Source of the DNA: Undibacterium sp. Jales W-56
GTDB taxonomy: Bacteria; Pseudomonadota; Gammaproteobacteria; Burkholderiales; Burkholderiaceae_D
Direction of reading: 5' to 3'
Assembly: GCF_025548535.1 (NCBI RefSeq)
Contig: NZ_JAJLQW010000004.1
Span: 361,981-425,980 of the forward strand
Length of the DNA stretch: 64,000 nt
How positions within the stretch are numbered: position 1 is the first letter of the stretch; each line of letters opens with the position of its first letter. Both the position numbers and the translations under genes were made by a program. Positions 18,321 to 27,971 of the stretch are shown piece by piece. The notes beneath the pieces were generated by a model, which was not told the origin of the DNA, did no database searches, and saw only the letters and a list, made by a program, of their open reading frames with translations.

Positions 18321-19886
18321 ATGATCAAACAAGCTCTCATCTCCGTCTCCGACAAGACCGGCATTCTTGAGTTCGCACGTGCGCTGTCCGGCATGGGCGT
18401 CAAGTTATTGTCCACCGGCGGCACGGCAAAACTTTTGGCCGACAACGGTCTGCCAGTGACTGAAGTTGCTGACTACACCGGTTTCCCTGAGATGCTCGAC
18501 GGTCGTGTCAAGACTTTGCATCCGAAAGTACACGGCGGCATTCTGGCGCGCCGTGATTTTCCTGAGCATGTGGCAGCCTTAGAAAAACACGGCATCCCGA
18601 CCATCGACATGGTGGTGGTGAATCTGTACCCGTTCCAGCAGACGGTTGCCAAAGCCGAATGCTCGTTAGAAGATGCGATTGAAAACATCGATATCGGTGG
18701 CCCGACCATGTTGCGCTCTTCCGCCAAGAATCATAAAGATGTGGTCGTGATCGTCGATCCCAGCGATTACCAGGTCGTGCTGGATGAGATGAAGACGAAT
18801 CAGAACGTGGTCAGCTACGACACTAAATTCACCTTGGCGAAAAAAGTGTTCGCCCACACCGCGCAATACGATGGCGCGATCACGAATTATCTGACCAGTC
18901 TTGGCGAAGATAAGGCACATGCCACTCGCAGCAGCTATCCGCAAACCCTGAACCTGCATTTCGAAAAAGTACAGGAAATGCGGTACGGCGAAAATCCGCA
19001 TCAGTCAGCCGCGTTCTACCGCGACCTGCTTACCCTGGATGGCTCGCTGGCGAACTACCGGCAGCTGCAAGGCAAGGAACTGTCTTACAACAACATCGCA
19101 GACGCCGATGCGGCCTGGGAATGCGTAAAATCATTTGCGGAATCGGCCTGCGTGATCGTCAAGCATGCCAATCCATGCGGCGTGGCATTGGGTGCGACAC
19201 CATTTGAAGCCTATAGCAAAGCCCTGCAAACGGATCCGACTTCTGCATTCGGCGGCATCATCGCCTTCAACCGCGAACTCGATGGCAAGGCTGCCGAGAT
19301 CGTCGCGAAGCAATTTGTTGAAGTATTGATCGCGCCGTCCTTCACGGCAGAAGCCAAACAGATTTTTGCGGCCAAACAAAATGTGCGCCTGCTAGAAATC
19401 TCTCTGGGTAAAGGCATCAATACCTATGATCTGAAACGCGTCGGTGGCGGCCTGCTGGTGCAAGCACCGGATGCTAAAAATGTAGCCCCGGAAGAGTTGC
19501 GCGTGGTTTCGAAATTACAACCAACGCCACAGCAAATGGCCGACATGATGTTCGCATGGCGCGTCGCCAAGTTCGTCAAATCCAATGCGATCGTATTCTG
19601 CGGCAATGGCATGACACTCGGTGTAGGTGCGGGTCAGATGAGCCGCATTGATTCTGCACGCATCGCATCGATCAAAGCGCAAAACGCTGGTTTGACGCTG
19701 GCTGGCTCGGCCGTCGCATCCGATGCCTTCTTCCCGTTCCGCGACGGCCTCGATGTGGTCGTCGATGCAGGCGCGACTTGCGTAATCCATCCGGGCGGCT
19801 CTATGCGCGATCAGGAAGTGATCGATGCGGCGGATGAACGCGGCGTCGTCATGGTTTACACTGGTACGCGTCATTTCCGTCATTGA
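18321..19886 (+). CDS. purH: Bifunctional AICAR transformylase/IMP cyclohydrolase
   Basis: PurH performs the last two steps of IMP synthesis: formylation of AICAR by 10-formyl-THF, then ring closure. The product has 521 residues, normal for the family. The N-terminal MGS-like cyclohydrolase domain begins [20 protein letters not shown] and includes STGGTAKLL and [18 protein letters not shown]. The transformylase domain includes [13 protein letters not shown] and [10 protein letters not shown], and the protein ends [12 protein letters not shown]. It stands alone between fis and ruvC. I see no clear PurR-type operator in the 135 bp before it. Confidence 0.97.
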   Translation: MIKQALISVSDKTGILEFARALSGMGVKLLSTGGTAKLLADNGLPVTEVADYTGFPEMLDGRVKTLHPKVHGGILARRDFPEHVAALEKHGIPTIDMVVVNLYPFQQTVAKAECSLEDAIENIDIGGPTMLRSSAKNHKDVVVIVDPSDYQVVLDEMKTNQNVVSYDTKFTLAKKVFAHTAQYDGAITNYLTSLGEDKAHATRSSYPQTLNLHFEKVQEMRYGENPHQSAAFYRDLLTLDGSLANYRQLQGKELSYNNIADADAAWECVKSFAESACVIVKHANPCGVALGATPFEAYSKALQTDPTSAFGGIIAFNRELDGKAAEIVAKQFVEVLIAPSFTAEAKQIFAAKQNVRLLEISLGKGINTYDLKRVGGGLLVQAPDAKNVAPEELRVVSKLQPTPQQMADMMFAWRVAKFVKSNAIVFCGNGMTLGVGAGQMSRIDSARIASIKAQNAGLTLAGSAVASDAFFPFRDGLDVVVDAGATCVIHPGGSMRDQEVIDAADERGVVMVYTGTRHFRH

Positions 19887-19961
19887 TACAACGCTGATGC
19901 CACTCTTCAAAAATCACTCTGTGCAAGTCGCTATAGTAGCGTCTTCATGTGGTCGATTTTT

Positions 19962-19967
19962 GGAGGT
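19962..19967 (+). promoter_or_regulatory. Ribosome binding site of ruvC
   Basis: GGAGGT lies 6 nt before ATG 19974. It fixes the ruvC start there, nine codons inside the longest open frame. Confidence 0.75.
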
Positions 19968-19973
19968 GCTGCG

Positions 19974-20516
19974 ATGAAAATTCTCGGCATCGACCCAGGC
20001 CTGCGCACCACGGGCTTTGGCGTCATCCTTAAGCAAGGCAGCAAACTCAGTTACATCGCTTCCGGCACCATCAAAACGGCGGATGAATCCTTACCGGAAC
20101 GCCTCAAGACCATTTTGCTCGGCGTCTCTGAAATCATCAAAACCTACCAGCCCGATTGTGCGGCGGTGGAAAAGGTCTTCGTCAACGTCAACCCACAATC
20201 AACGCTATTGCTCGGACAGGCGCGCGGTGCGGCGATTTGCGCCCTGGTGAGTGCCGACCTGGCGGTGGCAGAATATACTGCGCTGCAGGTCAAGCAAGGC
20301 GTGGTCGGCCACGGCAAAGCGAAAAAAGAACAGGTACAAGACATGGTGCAGCGCCTGCTGAGTTTATCCGGCATGCCCAGTAGCGACGCGGCTGATGCGC
20401 TGGGCGTAGCGATTTGTCATGCCCATAGCGGCGACACTTTAGCGATGCTGGGCAAGCTTGCGCCCGCTTTGGCAAAAAAAGGTTTGCGCGTACGCGCCGG
20501 ACGCTTGATAGGATAA
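19974..20516 (+). CDS. ruvC: Holliday junction resolvase RuvC
   Basis: A dimeric endonuclease that cuts Holliday junctions symmetrically with RuvAB. The product has 180 residues. The first catalytic Asp is in [15 protein letters not shown] (residues 3-17), the Glu in [14 protein letters not shown], and the last acidic pair in [16 protein letters not shown]. The start is set by GGAGGT at 19962. ruvA follows 77 bp downstream, and the gap contains a likely LexA site, so ruvAB can be induced separately while ruvC may be expressed from its own upstream promoter. Confidence 0.96.
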   Translation: MKILGIDPGLRTTGFGVILKQGSKLSYIASGTIKTADESLPERLKTILLGVSEIIKTYQPDCAAVEKVFVNVNPQSTLLLGQARGAAICALVSADLAVAEYTALQVKQGVVGHGKAKKEQVQDMVQRLLSLSGMPSSDAADALGVAICHAHSGDTLAMLGKLAPALAKKGLRVRAGRLIG

Positions 20517-20524
20517 GGTATCAT

Positions 20525-20544
20525 TACTGCTTATTTATACAGTA
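20525..20544 (+). promoter_or_regulatory. Probable LexA (SOS) box upstream of ruvAB
   Basis: TACTGCTTATTTATACAGTA matches the E. coli-type LexA consensus (TACTG, an A/T-rich core, CAGTA) at 17 of 20 positions and lies within an 8-bp inverted repeat CATTACTG/CAGTAATG (20522-20547). It is 50 bp upstream of the ruvA start. ruvAB is a known SOS operon in other proteobacteria. Confidence 0.75.
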
Positions 20545-20593
20545 ATGCGCATCTTCATCTTCGTTTCAAGTAAAGCTAGCCAAAAGGGCCACC

Positions 20594-21175
20594 ATGATAG
20601 GTCGTATCGCAGGGACTCTGCTCGAAAAAAATCCTCCACAATTATTGGTAGACTGCCAGGGCGTCGGCTATGAAGTCGATGTGCCGATGAGCACGTTTTA
20701 TAACCTGCCCGCTCTCGGCGAGAAAGTCGTTTTATTGACCCATCTGGCGATACGTGAAGATGCGCATGTCTTGTTCGGCTTCGGCAGCGCAGAAGAACGC
20801 AGCACCTTTCGCCAGTTGATCAAAATCAGCGGCGTCGGCGCACGCACGGCCCTCTCCATTTTATCGGGCATGTCGGTCAGCGATCTGGCGCAAGCGATTA
20901 CCTTGCAAGAGGCCGGAAGACTGACGCGCGTACCAGGTATCGGCAAGAAAACGGCAGAACGTCTGTTACTGGAGTTAAAAGGTAAACTCGGTGCCGATAT
21001 CGGCGCAGTAGCAGGCGGCTCCCATGTAGCGGATCATCAGTCGGATATCCTGAACGCCCTTCTGGCTTTAGGCTATTCAGATAAGGAAGCACTGTTGGCG
21101 CTGAAGGCTTTGCCAGCGGGTACCGGTGTTTCTGACGGCATCAAGTTAGCCTTAAAGTCCCTGTCGAAAAGTTAA
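20594..21175 (+). CDS. ruvA: Holliday junction branch migration protein RuvA
   Basis: RuvA binds the four-way junction as a tetramer and recruits the RuvB motor. The product has 193 residues. It opens [20 protein letters not shown] (OB-fold domain), has helix-hairpin-helix motifs in [16 protein letters not shown] and [19 protein letters not shown] (about 118-136), and a C-terminal RuvB-binding domain ([16 protein letters not shown]). It lies 6 bp upstream of ruvB, so the two form a unit. A LexA-like box sits just before it. Confidence 0.97.
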   Translation: MIGRIAGTLLEKNPPQLLVDCQGVGYEVDVPMSTFYNLPALGEKVVLLTHLAIREDAHVLFGFGSAEERSTFRQLIKISGVGARTALSILSGMSVSDLAQAITLQEAGRLTRVPGIGKKTAERLLLELKGKLGADIGAVAGGSHVADHQSDILNALLALGYSDKEALLALKALPAGTGVSDGIKLALKSLSKS

Positions 21176-21181
21176 TCGATT

Positions 21182-22252
21182 ATGAGCATACAAACCGACA
21201 ATTTCAGCAGCAATTTGAACGAAGCCCGCATTATTGCGGCGACACCTGCATCTCCGAATGAGGAGGCGATTGAACGCGCATTGCGCCCGAAACAACTGGA
21301 CGAATACGTGGGCCAGGAAAAAATCCGCGGCCAGCTGGAGATTTTCATCACCGCCGCCAGACAGCGTAAAGAAGCGCTCGATCACACGCTGCTGTTCGGC
21401 CCCCCGGGCCTGGGTAAAACCACCTTGGCGCACATCATCGCCCGCGAGATGGGTGTCAATCTGCGCCAGACCTCAGGTCCGGTATTGGAACGTGCCGGCG
21501 ACCTGGCCGCATTGCTGACCAATCTGGAAGCGAATGACGTGCTGTTCATTGATGAGATCCACCGTTTATCCCCGGTCGTTGAAGAGATTTTGTATCCGGC
21601 GCTGGAAGACTATCAGATCGACATCATGATCGGCGAAGGCCCTGCTGCCCGCTCGGTCAAACTGGATTTGCAGCCCTTCACCCTGGTCGGCGCGACCACG
21701 CGCGCGGGCATGCTGACCAATCCTTTGCGCGACCGCTTCGGCATCGTGGCTCGTCTGGAGTTCTATACACCGGAAGAACTGACCCGGATTGTCACGCGCT
21801 CGGCTTCGCTGCTGAATGCGCCAATCAACCCGGATGGCGCGCACGAGATCGCCAAGCGCGCACGCGGCACCCCACGTATCGCGAACCGGCTACTGCGCCG
21901 CGTCAGGGATTATGCCGAGGTCAAAAGCAATGGCGACATCACCAAAGCCACCGCAGATGCGGCACTCAAGATGCTGGATGTGGATAGTGTCGGTTTCGAT
22001 CTGATGGACAGGAAGCTGCTGGAAGCGATTCTGTTCAAATTCGACGGCGGCCCGGTTGGCCTGGATAACGTGGCTGCTGCAATTGGCGAAGAGCGCGACA
22101 CCATCGAGGACGTACTGGAGCCTTACCTGATCCAGCAAGGCTATTTACAACGCACACCGCGCGGCCGGATTGCGACACCCTCCGCCTACGAGCATTTTGG
22201 GGTGACCGCGCCGCGCACCAATCCGAATGGCGATCTCTGGGGCAGCAATTAA
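21182..22252 (+). CDS. ruvB: Holliday junction branch migration helicase RuvB
   Basis: A hexameric AAA+ ATPase that drives branch migration with RuvA. The product has 356 residues. Visible: [20 protein letters not shown], Walker [13 protein letters not shown], Walker [13 protein letters not shown], sensor region [20 protein letters not shown], and a C-terminal winged helix ending [17 protein letters not shown]. It follows ruvA by 6 bp and is probably co-regulated by the SOS box at 20525. yaiI begins 15 bp further on and may be part of the same transcript. Confidence 0.98.
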   Translation: MSIQTDNFSSNLNEARIIAATPASPNEEAIERALRPKQLDEYVGQEKIRGQLEIFITAARQRKEALDHTLLFGPPGLGKTTLAHIIAREMGVNLRQTSGPVLERAGDLAALLTNLEANDVLFIDEIHRLSPVVEEILYPALEDYQIDIMIGEGPAARSVKLDLQPFTLVGATTRAGMLTNPLRDRFGIVARLEFYTPEELTRIVTRSASLLNAPINPDGAHEIAKRARGTPRIANRLLRRVRDYAEVKSNGDITKATADAALKMLDVDSVGFDLMDRKLLEAILFKFDGGPVGLDNVAAAIGEERDTIEDVLEPYLIQQGYLQRTPRGRIATPSAYEHFGVTAPRTNPNGDLWGSN

Positions 22253-22267
22253 GATGGGCACTTCCCT

Positions 22268-22726
22268 ATGAAGATCTGGGTCGATGCCGATGCCTGTCCG
22301 AATCCGATCAAGGATATTCTATTCAGGGTAGCCGATCGTTTGGGTATTACCACGACCTTGGTCGCCAATCGCCTATTGTCGGTTCCACCTTCGCGCTTTA
22401 TCAAATCCGTGCAAGTGCCTTCCGGTTTTGACGTTGCGGACCAGGAAATCGTACGTTTGATGGAAGCCGGCGATCTGGTCATTACCGGCGACATTCCGCT
22501 GGCATCCGAGGTACTAGATAAAGGCGGCCATGCGCTTAATCCACGCGGATCGTTTTATACCAAGGATAATATTCGCGAATATCTTACAATGCGGCAATTC
22601 ATGGATGAGCTGCGAAGCAGCGGCGTGGAAACCGGGGGCCCGAATGTCTTCAGCCAGGCGGATAGGCAGGCATTTGCGAACCAATTAGATCGTTTTATGG
22701 CAAAAACGGGACGTGCTTCGCCATGA
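22268..22726 (+). CDS. yaiI: YaiI/YqxD (UPF0178) family protein
   Basis: A 152-residue cytosolic protein of the YaiI/YqxD family (UPF0178), whose function is not established; the fold is PIN/NYN nuclease-like. Typical sequence: [19 protein letters not shown] at the N-terminus, [23 protein letters not shown] in the middle, and [12 protein letters not shown]. The acidic residues DADACP and TGDIPLA are those conserved in the family. It lies 15 bp after ruvB on the same strand. Confidence 0.92.
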   Translation: MKIWVDADACPNPIKDILFRVADRLGITTTLVANRLLSVPPSRFIKSVQVPSGFDVADQEIVRLMEAGDLVITGDIPLASEVLDKGGHALNPRGSFYTKDNIREYLTMRQFMDELRSSGVETGGPNVFSQADRQAFANQLDRFMAKTGRASP

Positions 22727-22824
22727 ACTGTCAGAGCCGTTACTTTTTTTGAACGTTTTTTTATCATCTCGCTTGCACATTCAAGATAGCTCACGGACAA
22801 TAAGTGTCCCCACAAACCTACGGC

Positions 22825-23661
22825 ATGACCATGCTAATGTCTTCACAAGCTGACCGTTACGCACGTCAATTCCTTGAGGCGCGTGCATCTGCGCAAACCC
22901 TGGCTCCCCTATCTGGCACCCATGATCTGAGCATCGCCGATGCCTATGATATTGCCAAAAGCCTGGACAATATCCGCATAGCCGAGGGCGAGATTCCGGT
23001 AGGGCGAAAACTTGGTTTTACTAACCGGACGCTATGGCCAAAGTACGGAGAAAAAGAAGCTATCCACGCCCCTATCTGGACAACGCTGTTTGATAGCACG
23101 GTACGTTATTTAAACGATGCCCATACCCGTCAGAGCTTGACCGGCGCAGTGCAGCCAAGGGTCGAGCCGGAGGTCGTGTTCAAACTCGGCCGCACTCCAG
23201 CGGCGGATGCGACGCTGGATGAGTTGGCCGATTGCCTGGAATGGATGGCGCATGGAATAGAGATCGTCGTCAGTCCGTATCCGGACTGGAAATTTGAAGC
23301 CGCCGATGCGATTGCCGCGCTGGGCTTACATGGAACCTTATTGATTGGTGAGCCGCGTATGCTTTCAAGCACTACACGCCACCACTTGGGAACGATGCTG
23401 GCGAATGCCAGTGTTTCTTTGTCTTGCGATGGTTCCTTGCTAGGCGCAGGCTTCGGTAGCAATGTATTGGATAGTCCTTTGCATGCGATCTGGCATTTAC
23501 ATCAATTACTTAAGACGCAACCACAATTTTCACCATTACGCGCCGGTGAAATCATCACGACCGGCACCTGGACCGATGCTTATCCTGTCTCGCCAGGGCA
23601 AACATGGTTCACCGCATTCTCTGGTGTGAGTTTATCTGGGCTATCTGTTTCTTTCGTTTAA
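22825..23661 (+). CDS. Fumarylacetoacetase-superfamily hydratase (2-keto-4-pentenoate hydratase-like)
   Basis: A roughly 278-residue protein of the MhpD-type branch of the FAH superfamily. Related enzymes add water to 2-hydroxy-2,4-dienoates or decarboxylate 2-oxo-4-enoates in aromatic meta-cleavage pathways, using Mg2+ or Mn2+. Visible: the acidic metal-site strand PRVEPEVVFKLGR and the C-terminal glycine-rich region ITTGTWTDAYPVSPGQTW. No other aromatic-degradation gene is nearby, so the substrate is open. The frame also has a GTG at 22804; ATG codons at 22825, 22831 and 22837 are all possible, and none has a good ribosome site. Confidence 0.82.
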   Translation: MTMLMSSQADRYARQFLEARASAQTLAPLSGTHDLSIADAYDIAKSLDNIRIAEGEIPVGRKLGFTNRTLWPKYGEKEAIHAPIWTTLFDSTVRYLNDAHTRQSLTGAVQPRVEPEVVFKLGRTPAADATLDELADCLEWMAHGIEIVVSPYPDWKFEAADAIAALGLHGTLLIGEPRMLSSTTRHHLGTMLANASVSLSCDGSLLGAGFGSNVLDSPLHAIWHLHQLLKTQPQFSPLRAGEIITTGTWTDAYPVSPGQTWFTAFSGVSLSGLSVSFV

Positions 23662-23676
23662 ATCTTACAAAAATCT

Positions 23677-24348
23677 ATGATCATCGTCCATCATCTTAAT
23701 AATTCACGCTCTCAACGCGTGCTCTGGCTACTCGAAGAACTTGGACTTGATTACCAGATCAAGTTCTACGAACGCGACCCCAGCACCATGCTGGCGCCCG
23801 CGTCGCTCATGGAAGTGCATCCGCTAGGTAAATCTCCGGTAATTACAGATGGTGAACTGACCATCGCAGAATCCGGCGCCATTGTTGACTATCTAGTCAC
23901 CCACTATGGTAATGGCCGCTTCATGCCGGTTCGCGAATCGCACGATTATTTACGCTACAACTACTGGCTGCACTACGCCGAAGGTTCGGCAATGTCGCCA
24001 CTATTAATGAAATTGGTATTCGACCGGATCGAAAGAAGCCCTATGCCATTTTTTGTAAAACCGATTGCCCGCGGCATCGCCCAAAAAGTGAAGGCAAGTT
24101 TTATTTCACCTCAGATCAGCCGTCACCTCGATTATCTGGAAACGGAAATCAGCAAAACAGGCTGGTTCGTCGGTAACGAATTCAGTGCGGCAGATATACA
24201 AATGAGCTTCCCTCTGGAGGCCGCCGCATCTCGTGGGGGTTTAAACGATAGCAGACCAAATTTGATGGCATGGCTGGCAAAAATACATGCCCGCAAAGCT
24301 TATTCATTGGCCTTGGAAAAAGGCGGTAAATACGATTTGCTTAGTTAA
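23677..24348 (+). CDS. Glutathione S-transferase family protein
   Basis: A 223-residue cytosolic glutathione transferase-like protein. The N-terminal thioredoxin-fold domain opens with IIVHHLNNSRSQRVLWLLEELG; the glutathione-binding cis-Pro and Glu-Ser appear as GKSPVITDGELTIAESGAIVDYL. An all-helical C-terminal domain follows (about 90-220). Ser in NNSRSQ is the probable thiolate-activating residue. It lies 15 bp after the hydratase gene and may share its transcript, which would fit a catabolic or detoxification role. The end is marked by the terminator at 24401. Confidence 0.9.
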   Translation: MIIVHHLNNSRSQRVLWLLEELGLDYQIKFYERDPSTMLAPASLMEVHPLGKSPVITDGELTIAESGAIVDYLVTHYGNGRFMPVRESHDYLRYNYWLHYAEGSAMSPLLMKLVFDRIERSPMPFFVKPIARGIAQKVKASFISPQISRHLDYLETEISKTGWFVGNEFSAADIQMSFPLEAAASRGGLNDSRPNLMAWLAKIHARKAYSLALEKGGKYDLLS

Positions 24349-24400
24349 GCGTGAATTATTTGAATAAATTTATATAAAAATATCCTCATAATCCAACAAC

Positions 24401-24426
24401 AAAAAAGCACCCGAAGGTGCTTTTTT
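24401..24426. terminator. Bidirectional terminator between the GST and porin genes
   Basis: AAAAAAGCACC-CGAA-GGTGCTTTTTT is a perfect 11-bp stem with a tetraloop and T-runs on both strands. It serves the rightward GST gene and the convergent leftward porin. Confidence 0.92.
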
Positions 24427-24458
24427 GTTCACATTGATGGACTTAAGTCCATTTATGT

Positions 24459-25487
24459 TTAGAACAAGTGACGAATACCAGCGTTGACAAAGTGATCCGT
24501 CTTACCATTTGCAGAGGCCAGGCCACCACCATTGACATTTGCGTTATTGGATACGCGCGAATAAGACGTGTACAAGTTAGTACGCTTAGACAAGGAGTGG
24601 GTGTAACCGATCGCAAGCTGGGTGCTCTTGTTTGCACTCGCTGCCGTATTATCCTTCAACTGTGCTGCTGTCGCCAAGATAGCATCTGCAGGAGTTACCG
24701 GAACAGTCACGCCGAACATGAAACCTTTCTGATCAATGGCGGCCATATCAGAAGTGTCCTTGGAATAACCAAATGCAGCTTTGGCAACGCCGAAGTCATA
24801 TGTACCACCGACTAAAATGGATTTCATACCATTACCTGGAGCAACAGCATCGTTCTGTTTGTAATAAACGGCGCCAACATAAATCGGACCTGCCGCATAT
24901 TGGCCGCTGATACCAACGGAACGTTTAGCGGATGTATCGCCAGCAACTTCACCGAAACCATACAAACCCATTGCGCTGAAGCCAGACATGTCATTGGATT
25001 GATAGCTGACACTGTTATTCACGCGCCATGCGCTATTGGACAAGAAGCCGAACACGCCACCAGTAGAAGTTGATGCGCCAGCATGACCAGAAGTAAATCC
25101 AAGATCAAATGGATCAACTGCGTCGAAGAAGTAAAACTGTGGCGTGTATTGACGACCCATTTTGACCGTACCGAAGTCGCCAGTCAGACCGACCCATGAT
25201 TGACGACCGAATGACAGACCACCTTGAGATGTACCGGTATCAGCCAGAATACCCATTTCCAAAGCAAAAATCGCTTTCAAACCGCCACCCAGATCTTCAG
25301 TACCTTTAAAGCCCAGACGAGAACCAGATTGTTCGCCGCTGTCCAACGCATATTTTGTGCCCGTGCCGCCGCGATTTTCAGCCTGAATAGCCATATCGAC
25401 AACACCGTAGATAGTGACATTGGATTGTGCTTGTGCGGCACCTGAGATTGCTGCTAATGCTGCCAGAGCTAAGAGTGATTTTTTCAT
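24459..25487 (-). CDS. Gram-negative outer-membrane porin (first of two)
   Basis: A trimeric beta-barrel porin of about 342 residues for passive diffusion of small solutes. A signal peptide (MKKSLLALAALAAISGAAQA) is followed by QSNVTIYGVVD, the normal mature start of the betaproteobacterial porin family. GSRLGFKGTEDLGGGLKAIF is the conserved second-strand region, and the protein ends in Phe (RHLF), the Bam recognition residue. The start at 25487 is chosen because GGAGAAAT lies just before it; eight extra codons upstream are not signal-like. Paralogue of the next gene, with a separate transcription unit. Confidence 0.95.
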   Translation of the reverse strand: MKKSLLALAALAAISGAAQAQSNVTIYGVVDMAIQAENRGGTGTKYALDSGEQSGSRLGFKGTEDLGGGLKAIFALEMGILADTGTSQGGLSFGRQSWVGLTGDFGTVKMGRQYTPQFYFFDAVDPFDLGFTSGHAGASTSTGGVFGFLSNSAWRVNNSVSYQSNDMSGFSAMGLYGFGEVAGDTSAKRSVGISGQYAAGPIYVGAVYYKQNDAVAPGNGMKSILVGGTYDFGVAKAAFGYSKDTSDMAAIDQKGFMFGVTVPVTPADAILATAAQLKDNTAASANKSTQLAIGYTHSLSKRTNLYTSYSRVSNNANVNGGGLASANGKTDHFVNAGIRHLF

Positions 25488-25870
25488 TGATATTTCTCCA
25501 AAGATTTTCATGTTGACATGAACTACATTGAGCCGGATTCATGCGATTAAGTTAATACTAATACGTTGCACAAAAACAGCTAATTCTTCAAGACTTACGA
25601 GACCGCTAAAAAGAAGTTAACGTATTTGACCAAAAATAAACGCTGACAGCCAAGCTAAATCAGCTCTGGAGTAGATGTAACACCTAAAATGTCGTTAAAA
25701 AGCAACGAATAATTGCTAATTAAACACTTATTTAAGGCGATTAGATAACGGAAAGAAATTATTTGAATTGCAAAATAGTTGATTCAAACAAAAAAAGAAG
25801 CTCCGCATTAAATGGAGCTTCTTTTATTTCTAAATCACCTCAAAATTAACTGGGTAATTCTAAATTTTGA
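25488..25870. other. Intergenic region between the two porins
   Basis: About 380 bp, A+T-rich. It holds the terminator of the upstream porin (stem 25795-25823) and must hold the promoter and leader of the downstream one. I see no convincing -35/-10 pair and no small gene. Confidence 0.5.
25782..25824 (-). terminator. Terminator of the second porin gene
   Basis: Stem AAGAAGCTCC/GGAGCTTCTT (25795-25804 and 25814-25823), 9-nt loop, followed on the minus strand by TTTTTGTTTG. It separates the two porin genes into distinct units. Confidence 0.88.
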
Positions 25871-26926
25871 TCAGAACAAGTGATTAATACCGATAGACAA
25901 ACCGTTTTGCGTACCAGTATTGATACTGCCGGAGCTGAGCGTCAATGGCAATGCAGTCAGCGCATTAGTTAACTTTCTGTTGTCAGCTTCGACATAGAAA
26001 TTTGTTCTTTTTGACAATGAGTAAGTAGCTGCCAGGACCAAATTCTTACGGTCGCTATCGATTTTTGCCACTGTAGCCTTAGTGACATAATAAGCACCAG
26101 TCAACTCAACCTGAGGAGAGATAGCGTAGCTTACGCCACCCCAATACGACTTCTGCTCTGAATCTACTTTTGATAATGTTTCCTGTATTTCTTTTACATA
26201 ACCAAATGAAACGCGCACACCACTTTCTTTATACGCGCCACCAACTGTGTAGTACTTGTTACGGTAACCATTAATATCACCAGACATGAAAGTACCGCCA
26301 AAATTGAATGGGCCAGTCGCGTAAGTTGCAGCTACAGACTTAACAGAATTTTTTCCTATATCGCCTGCTTGCTCACCAAAAGAATACTCGGCACTGACTT
26401 TGACCCCGCTCAGAATCGCTGTGTATTGAACATCATTGTTAAAACGGGTAGCCGCAGCGGGGTAGAACAAGGCTACGCCGGCAACTGGAGACGTAATTGA
26501 GGGAAATTTAAAACTGAATGGGTCATAAGTACCGATCGTCTTAAATGCTAAAGAGTATTGACGCCCCAGATCCAGGTTACCAAACTCACCCGTTATACCG
26601 ACAAAAGCAGAGCGGTTAAACATCGCTGCTGAATCTGATGTACCTGTTCCCGTATTAAAACCGGATTCCAGTACAAAGTGCGCATTCATGCCACCACCCA
26701 GATCTTCCACGCCTTTGAAACCCAGACGATTGGAATTGGAAATACCGTTGCCAGTCGCTCCCGGGCTGGTGCCGCCCATGACCAATTTACTGTCGCCTGC
26801 CGCATTCACATTCGTTACGTTACGAATACCTGCATCAATAGAACCGTAGATAGTGACGGAAGATTGGGCGGATGCAGTAGCTGCAAATGCGCTGAGAACG
26901 GCAAATGCGATAAGGGGTTTTTTCAT
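25871..26926 (-). CDS. Gram-negative outer-membrane porin (second of two)
   Basis: A second general porin of about 351 residues. A signal peptide starting MKKPLIAFAVLSAFAATASA precedes QSSVTIYGSIDAGIRNV; the barrel signature SNRLGFKGVEDLGGGMNAHF and the final NHLF are present. It is clearly a paralogue of the porin downstream, but the loops differ, so pore selectivity may too. The start at 26926 has GGAGATATTCTC before it. It has its own terminator at 25795-25823, and a perfect 16-bp palindrome lies 39 bp upstream of the start. Confidence 0.95.
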   Translation of the reverse strand: MKKPLIAFAVLSAFAATASAQSSVTIYGSIDAGIRNVTNVNAAGDSKLVMGGTSPGATGNGISNSNRLGFKGVEDLGGGMNAHFVLESGFNTGTGTSDSAAMFNRSAFVGITGEFGNLDLGRQYSLAFKTIGTYDPFSFKFPSITSPVAGVALFYPAAATRFNNDVQYTAILSGVKVSAEYSFGEQAGDIGKNSVKSVAATYATGPFNFGGTFMSGDINGYRNKYYTVGGAYKESGVRVSFGYVKEIQETLSKVDSEQKSYWGGVSYAISPQVELTGAYYVTKATVAKIDSDRKNLVLAATYSLSKRTNFYVEADNRKLTNALTALPLTLSSGSINTGTQNGLSIGINHLF

Positions 26927-27270
26927 TGAGAATATCTCCAGGAAGATCATTTTTTTTAAGAGGTACTGATATATATCAGTTCATTTAGTACATTTACAAA
27001 CGGTGTTCGGTCTTGCCAGGACTTCGAAACCTGCTGATTAAGAAGTTGTATTCAATTGAAACAAATAACCGGAAATAGGGCAAAGAGAATTTGCGAACGA
27101 TCGTATTTAAGCAAATTTTATGTGGCGTCTCCACAACAATTAAGATTTTTCCCAATACCATTGCGGCAACAAAAAATGATTGAAGTAAGCGGCTCATCAG
27201 AACAGAGACGGCGCGCTTTATTGCCGATTACAATATGTCCTGAACTAAAAACTGAAGAAAGCACCAGATT
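26927..27270. other. Divergent intergenic region between porin and coq7
   Basis: About 340 bp containing the palindrome at 26965-26980 on the porin side. I find no gene and no clear -35/-10 pair on the coq7 side. Confidence 0.5.
26965..26980. promoter_or_regulatory. Perfect 16-bp palindrome upstream of the second porin
   Basis: ACTGATATATATCAGT is fully self-complementary and lies 39 bp before the porin start codon, within the expected promoter/operator region. A dimeric repressor or activator site is plausible. No known consensus is assigned. Confidence 0.45.
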
Positions 27271-27897
27271 ATGTTGAATATCGACAATTTATTGATTAGT
27301 TTCGATCGTGCCTTGCGCGTTGTCAGCGGTCAGGCGAGCGCATCCCGCCCGAATCCCGGGGATGCAAAAGCAGAAATTGTCCTTGAAGAGCGGGAGCGCC
27401 AACATAGCGCAGGTCTGATGCGGGTCAATCATGTCGGTGAAATTTGCGCCCAGGCACTTTACGATTCGCAAAGACAATTTACTCAAACAACCGCGATCCA
27501 AGAACAATTTTTGCAGTCCGCCATGGAAGAACAAGACCATCTTGCCTGGACCGCAGAGCGTTTGCGTGAGCTCAACTCACGCATCAGCCTGCTTAGTCCG
27601 ATCTGGTATATCGGCGCTTATGCCTGCGGCACGATCGCCGCCAAGTGCGGTGACGCGGCCAGTCTGGGCTTTGTCGTCGAAACCGAAAAGCAAGTCGAAG
27701 CACACCTCGCCAGCCATCTTCAACAATTGCCTGCACAAGACGCGAAATCCAGGGCCATCGTCGAACAAATGCGCATGGATGAAGTCGCCCACGGTGCCGC
27801 GGCCGATGCGCTGGGCGCCAGCAAACTGCCCTTGCCAGTCCAGATTGCGATGCAAGGCATGGCGAAAGTCATGACCACAACTGCTTACTATATTTAG
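27271..27897 (+). CDS. coq7: Demethoxyubiquinone hydroxylase (Coq7 type)
   Basis: A di-iron monooxygenase that performs the C-6 hydroxylation of demethoxyubiquinone, the penultimate ubiquinone step. The product has 208 residues. The two carboxylate-bridged iron motifs are visible: LMRVNHVGEICAQALY with EEQDHLAW in the first half, and ETEKQVEAHLASHL with MRMDEVAHGAAA in the second. The hydrophobic C-terminus (LPVQIAMQGMAKVMT) fits peripheral membrane attachment. Betaproteobacteria commonly use Coq7 in place of UbiF. It ends at a bidirectional terminator shared with the antiporter gene. Confidence 0.95.
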   Translation: MLNIDNLLISFDRALRVVSGQASASRPNPGDAKAEIVLEERERQHSAGLMRVNHVGEICAQALYDSQRQFTQTTAIQEQFLQSAMEEQDHLAWTAERLRELNSRISLLSPIWYIGAYACGTIAAKCGDAASLGFVVETEKQVEAHLASHLQQLPAQDAKSRAIVEQMRMDEVAHGAAADALGASKLPLPVQIAMQGMAKVMTTTAYYI

Positions 27898-27921
27898 CCG
27901 AAGCAAAGGCGTATCAACATC

Positions 27922-27954
27922 AAAAAGCCGTTCAGGACAAGTGAACGGCTTTTT
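27922..27954. terminator. Bidirectional terminator between coq7 and the antiporter gene
   Basis: A 13-bp stem AAAAAGCCGTTCA/TGAACGGCTTTTT with a 7-nt loop (GGACAAG) has A/T runs on both sides. It serves the two convergent genes. Confidence 0.92.
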
Positions 27955-27971
27955 CATGCAACACTGCTGCC

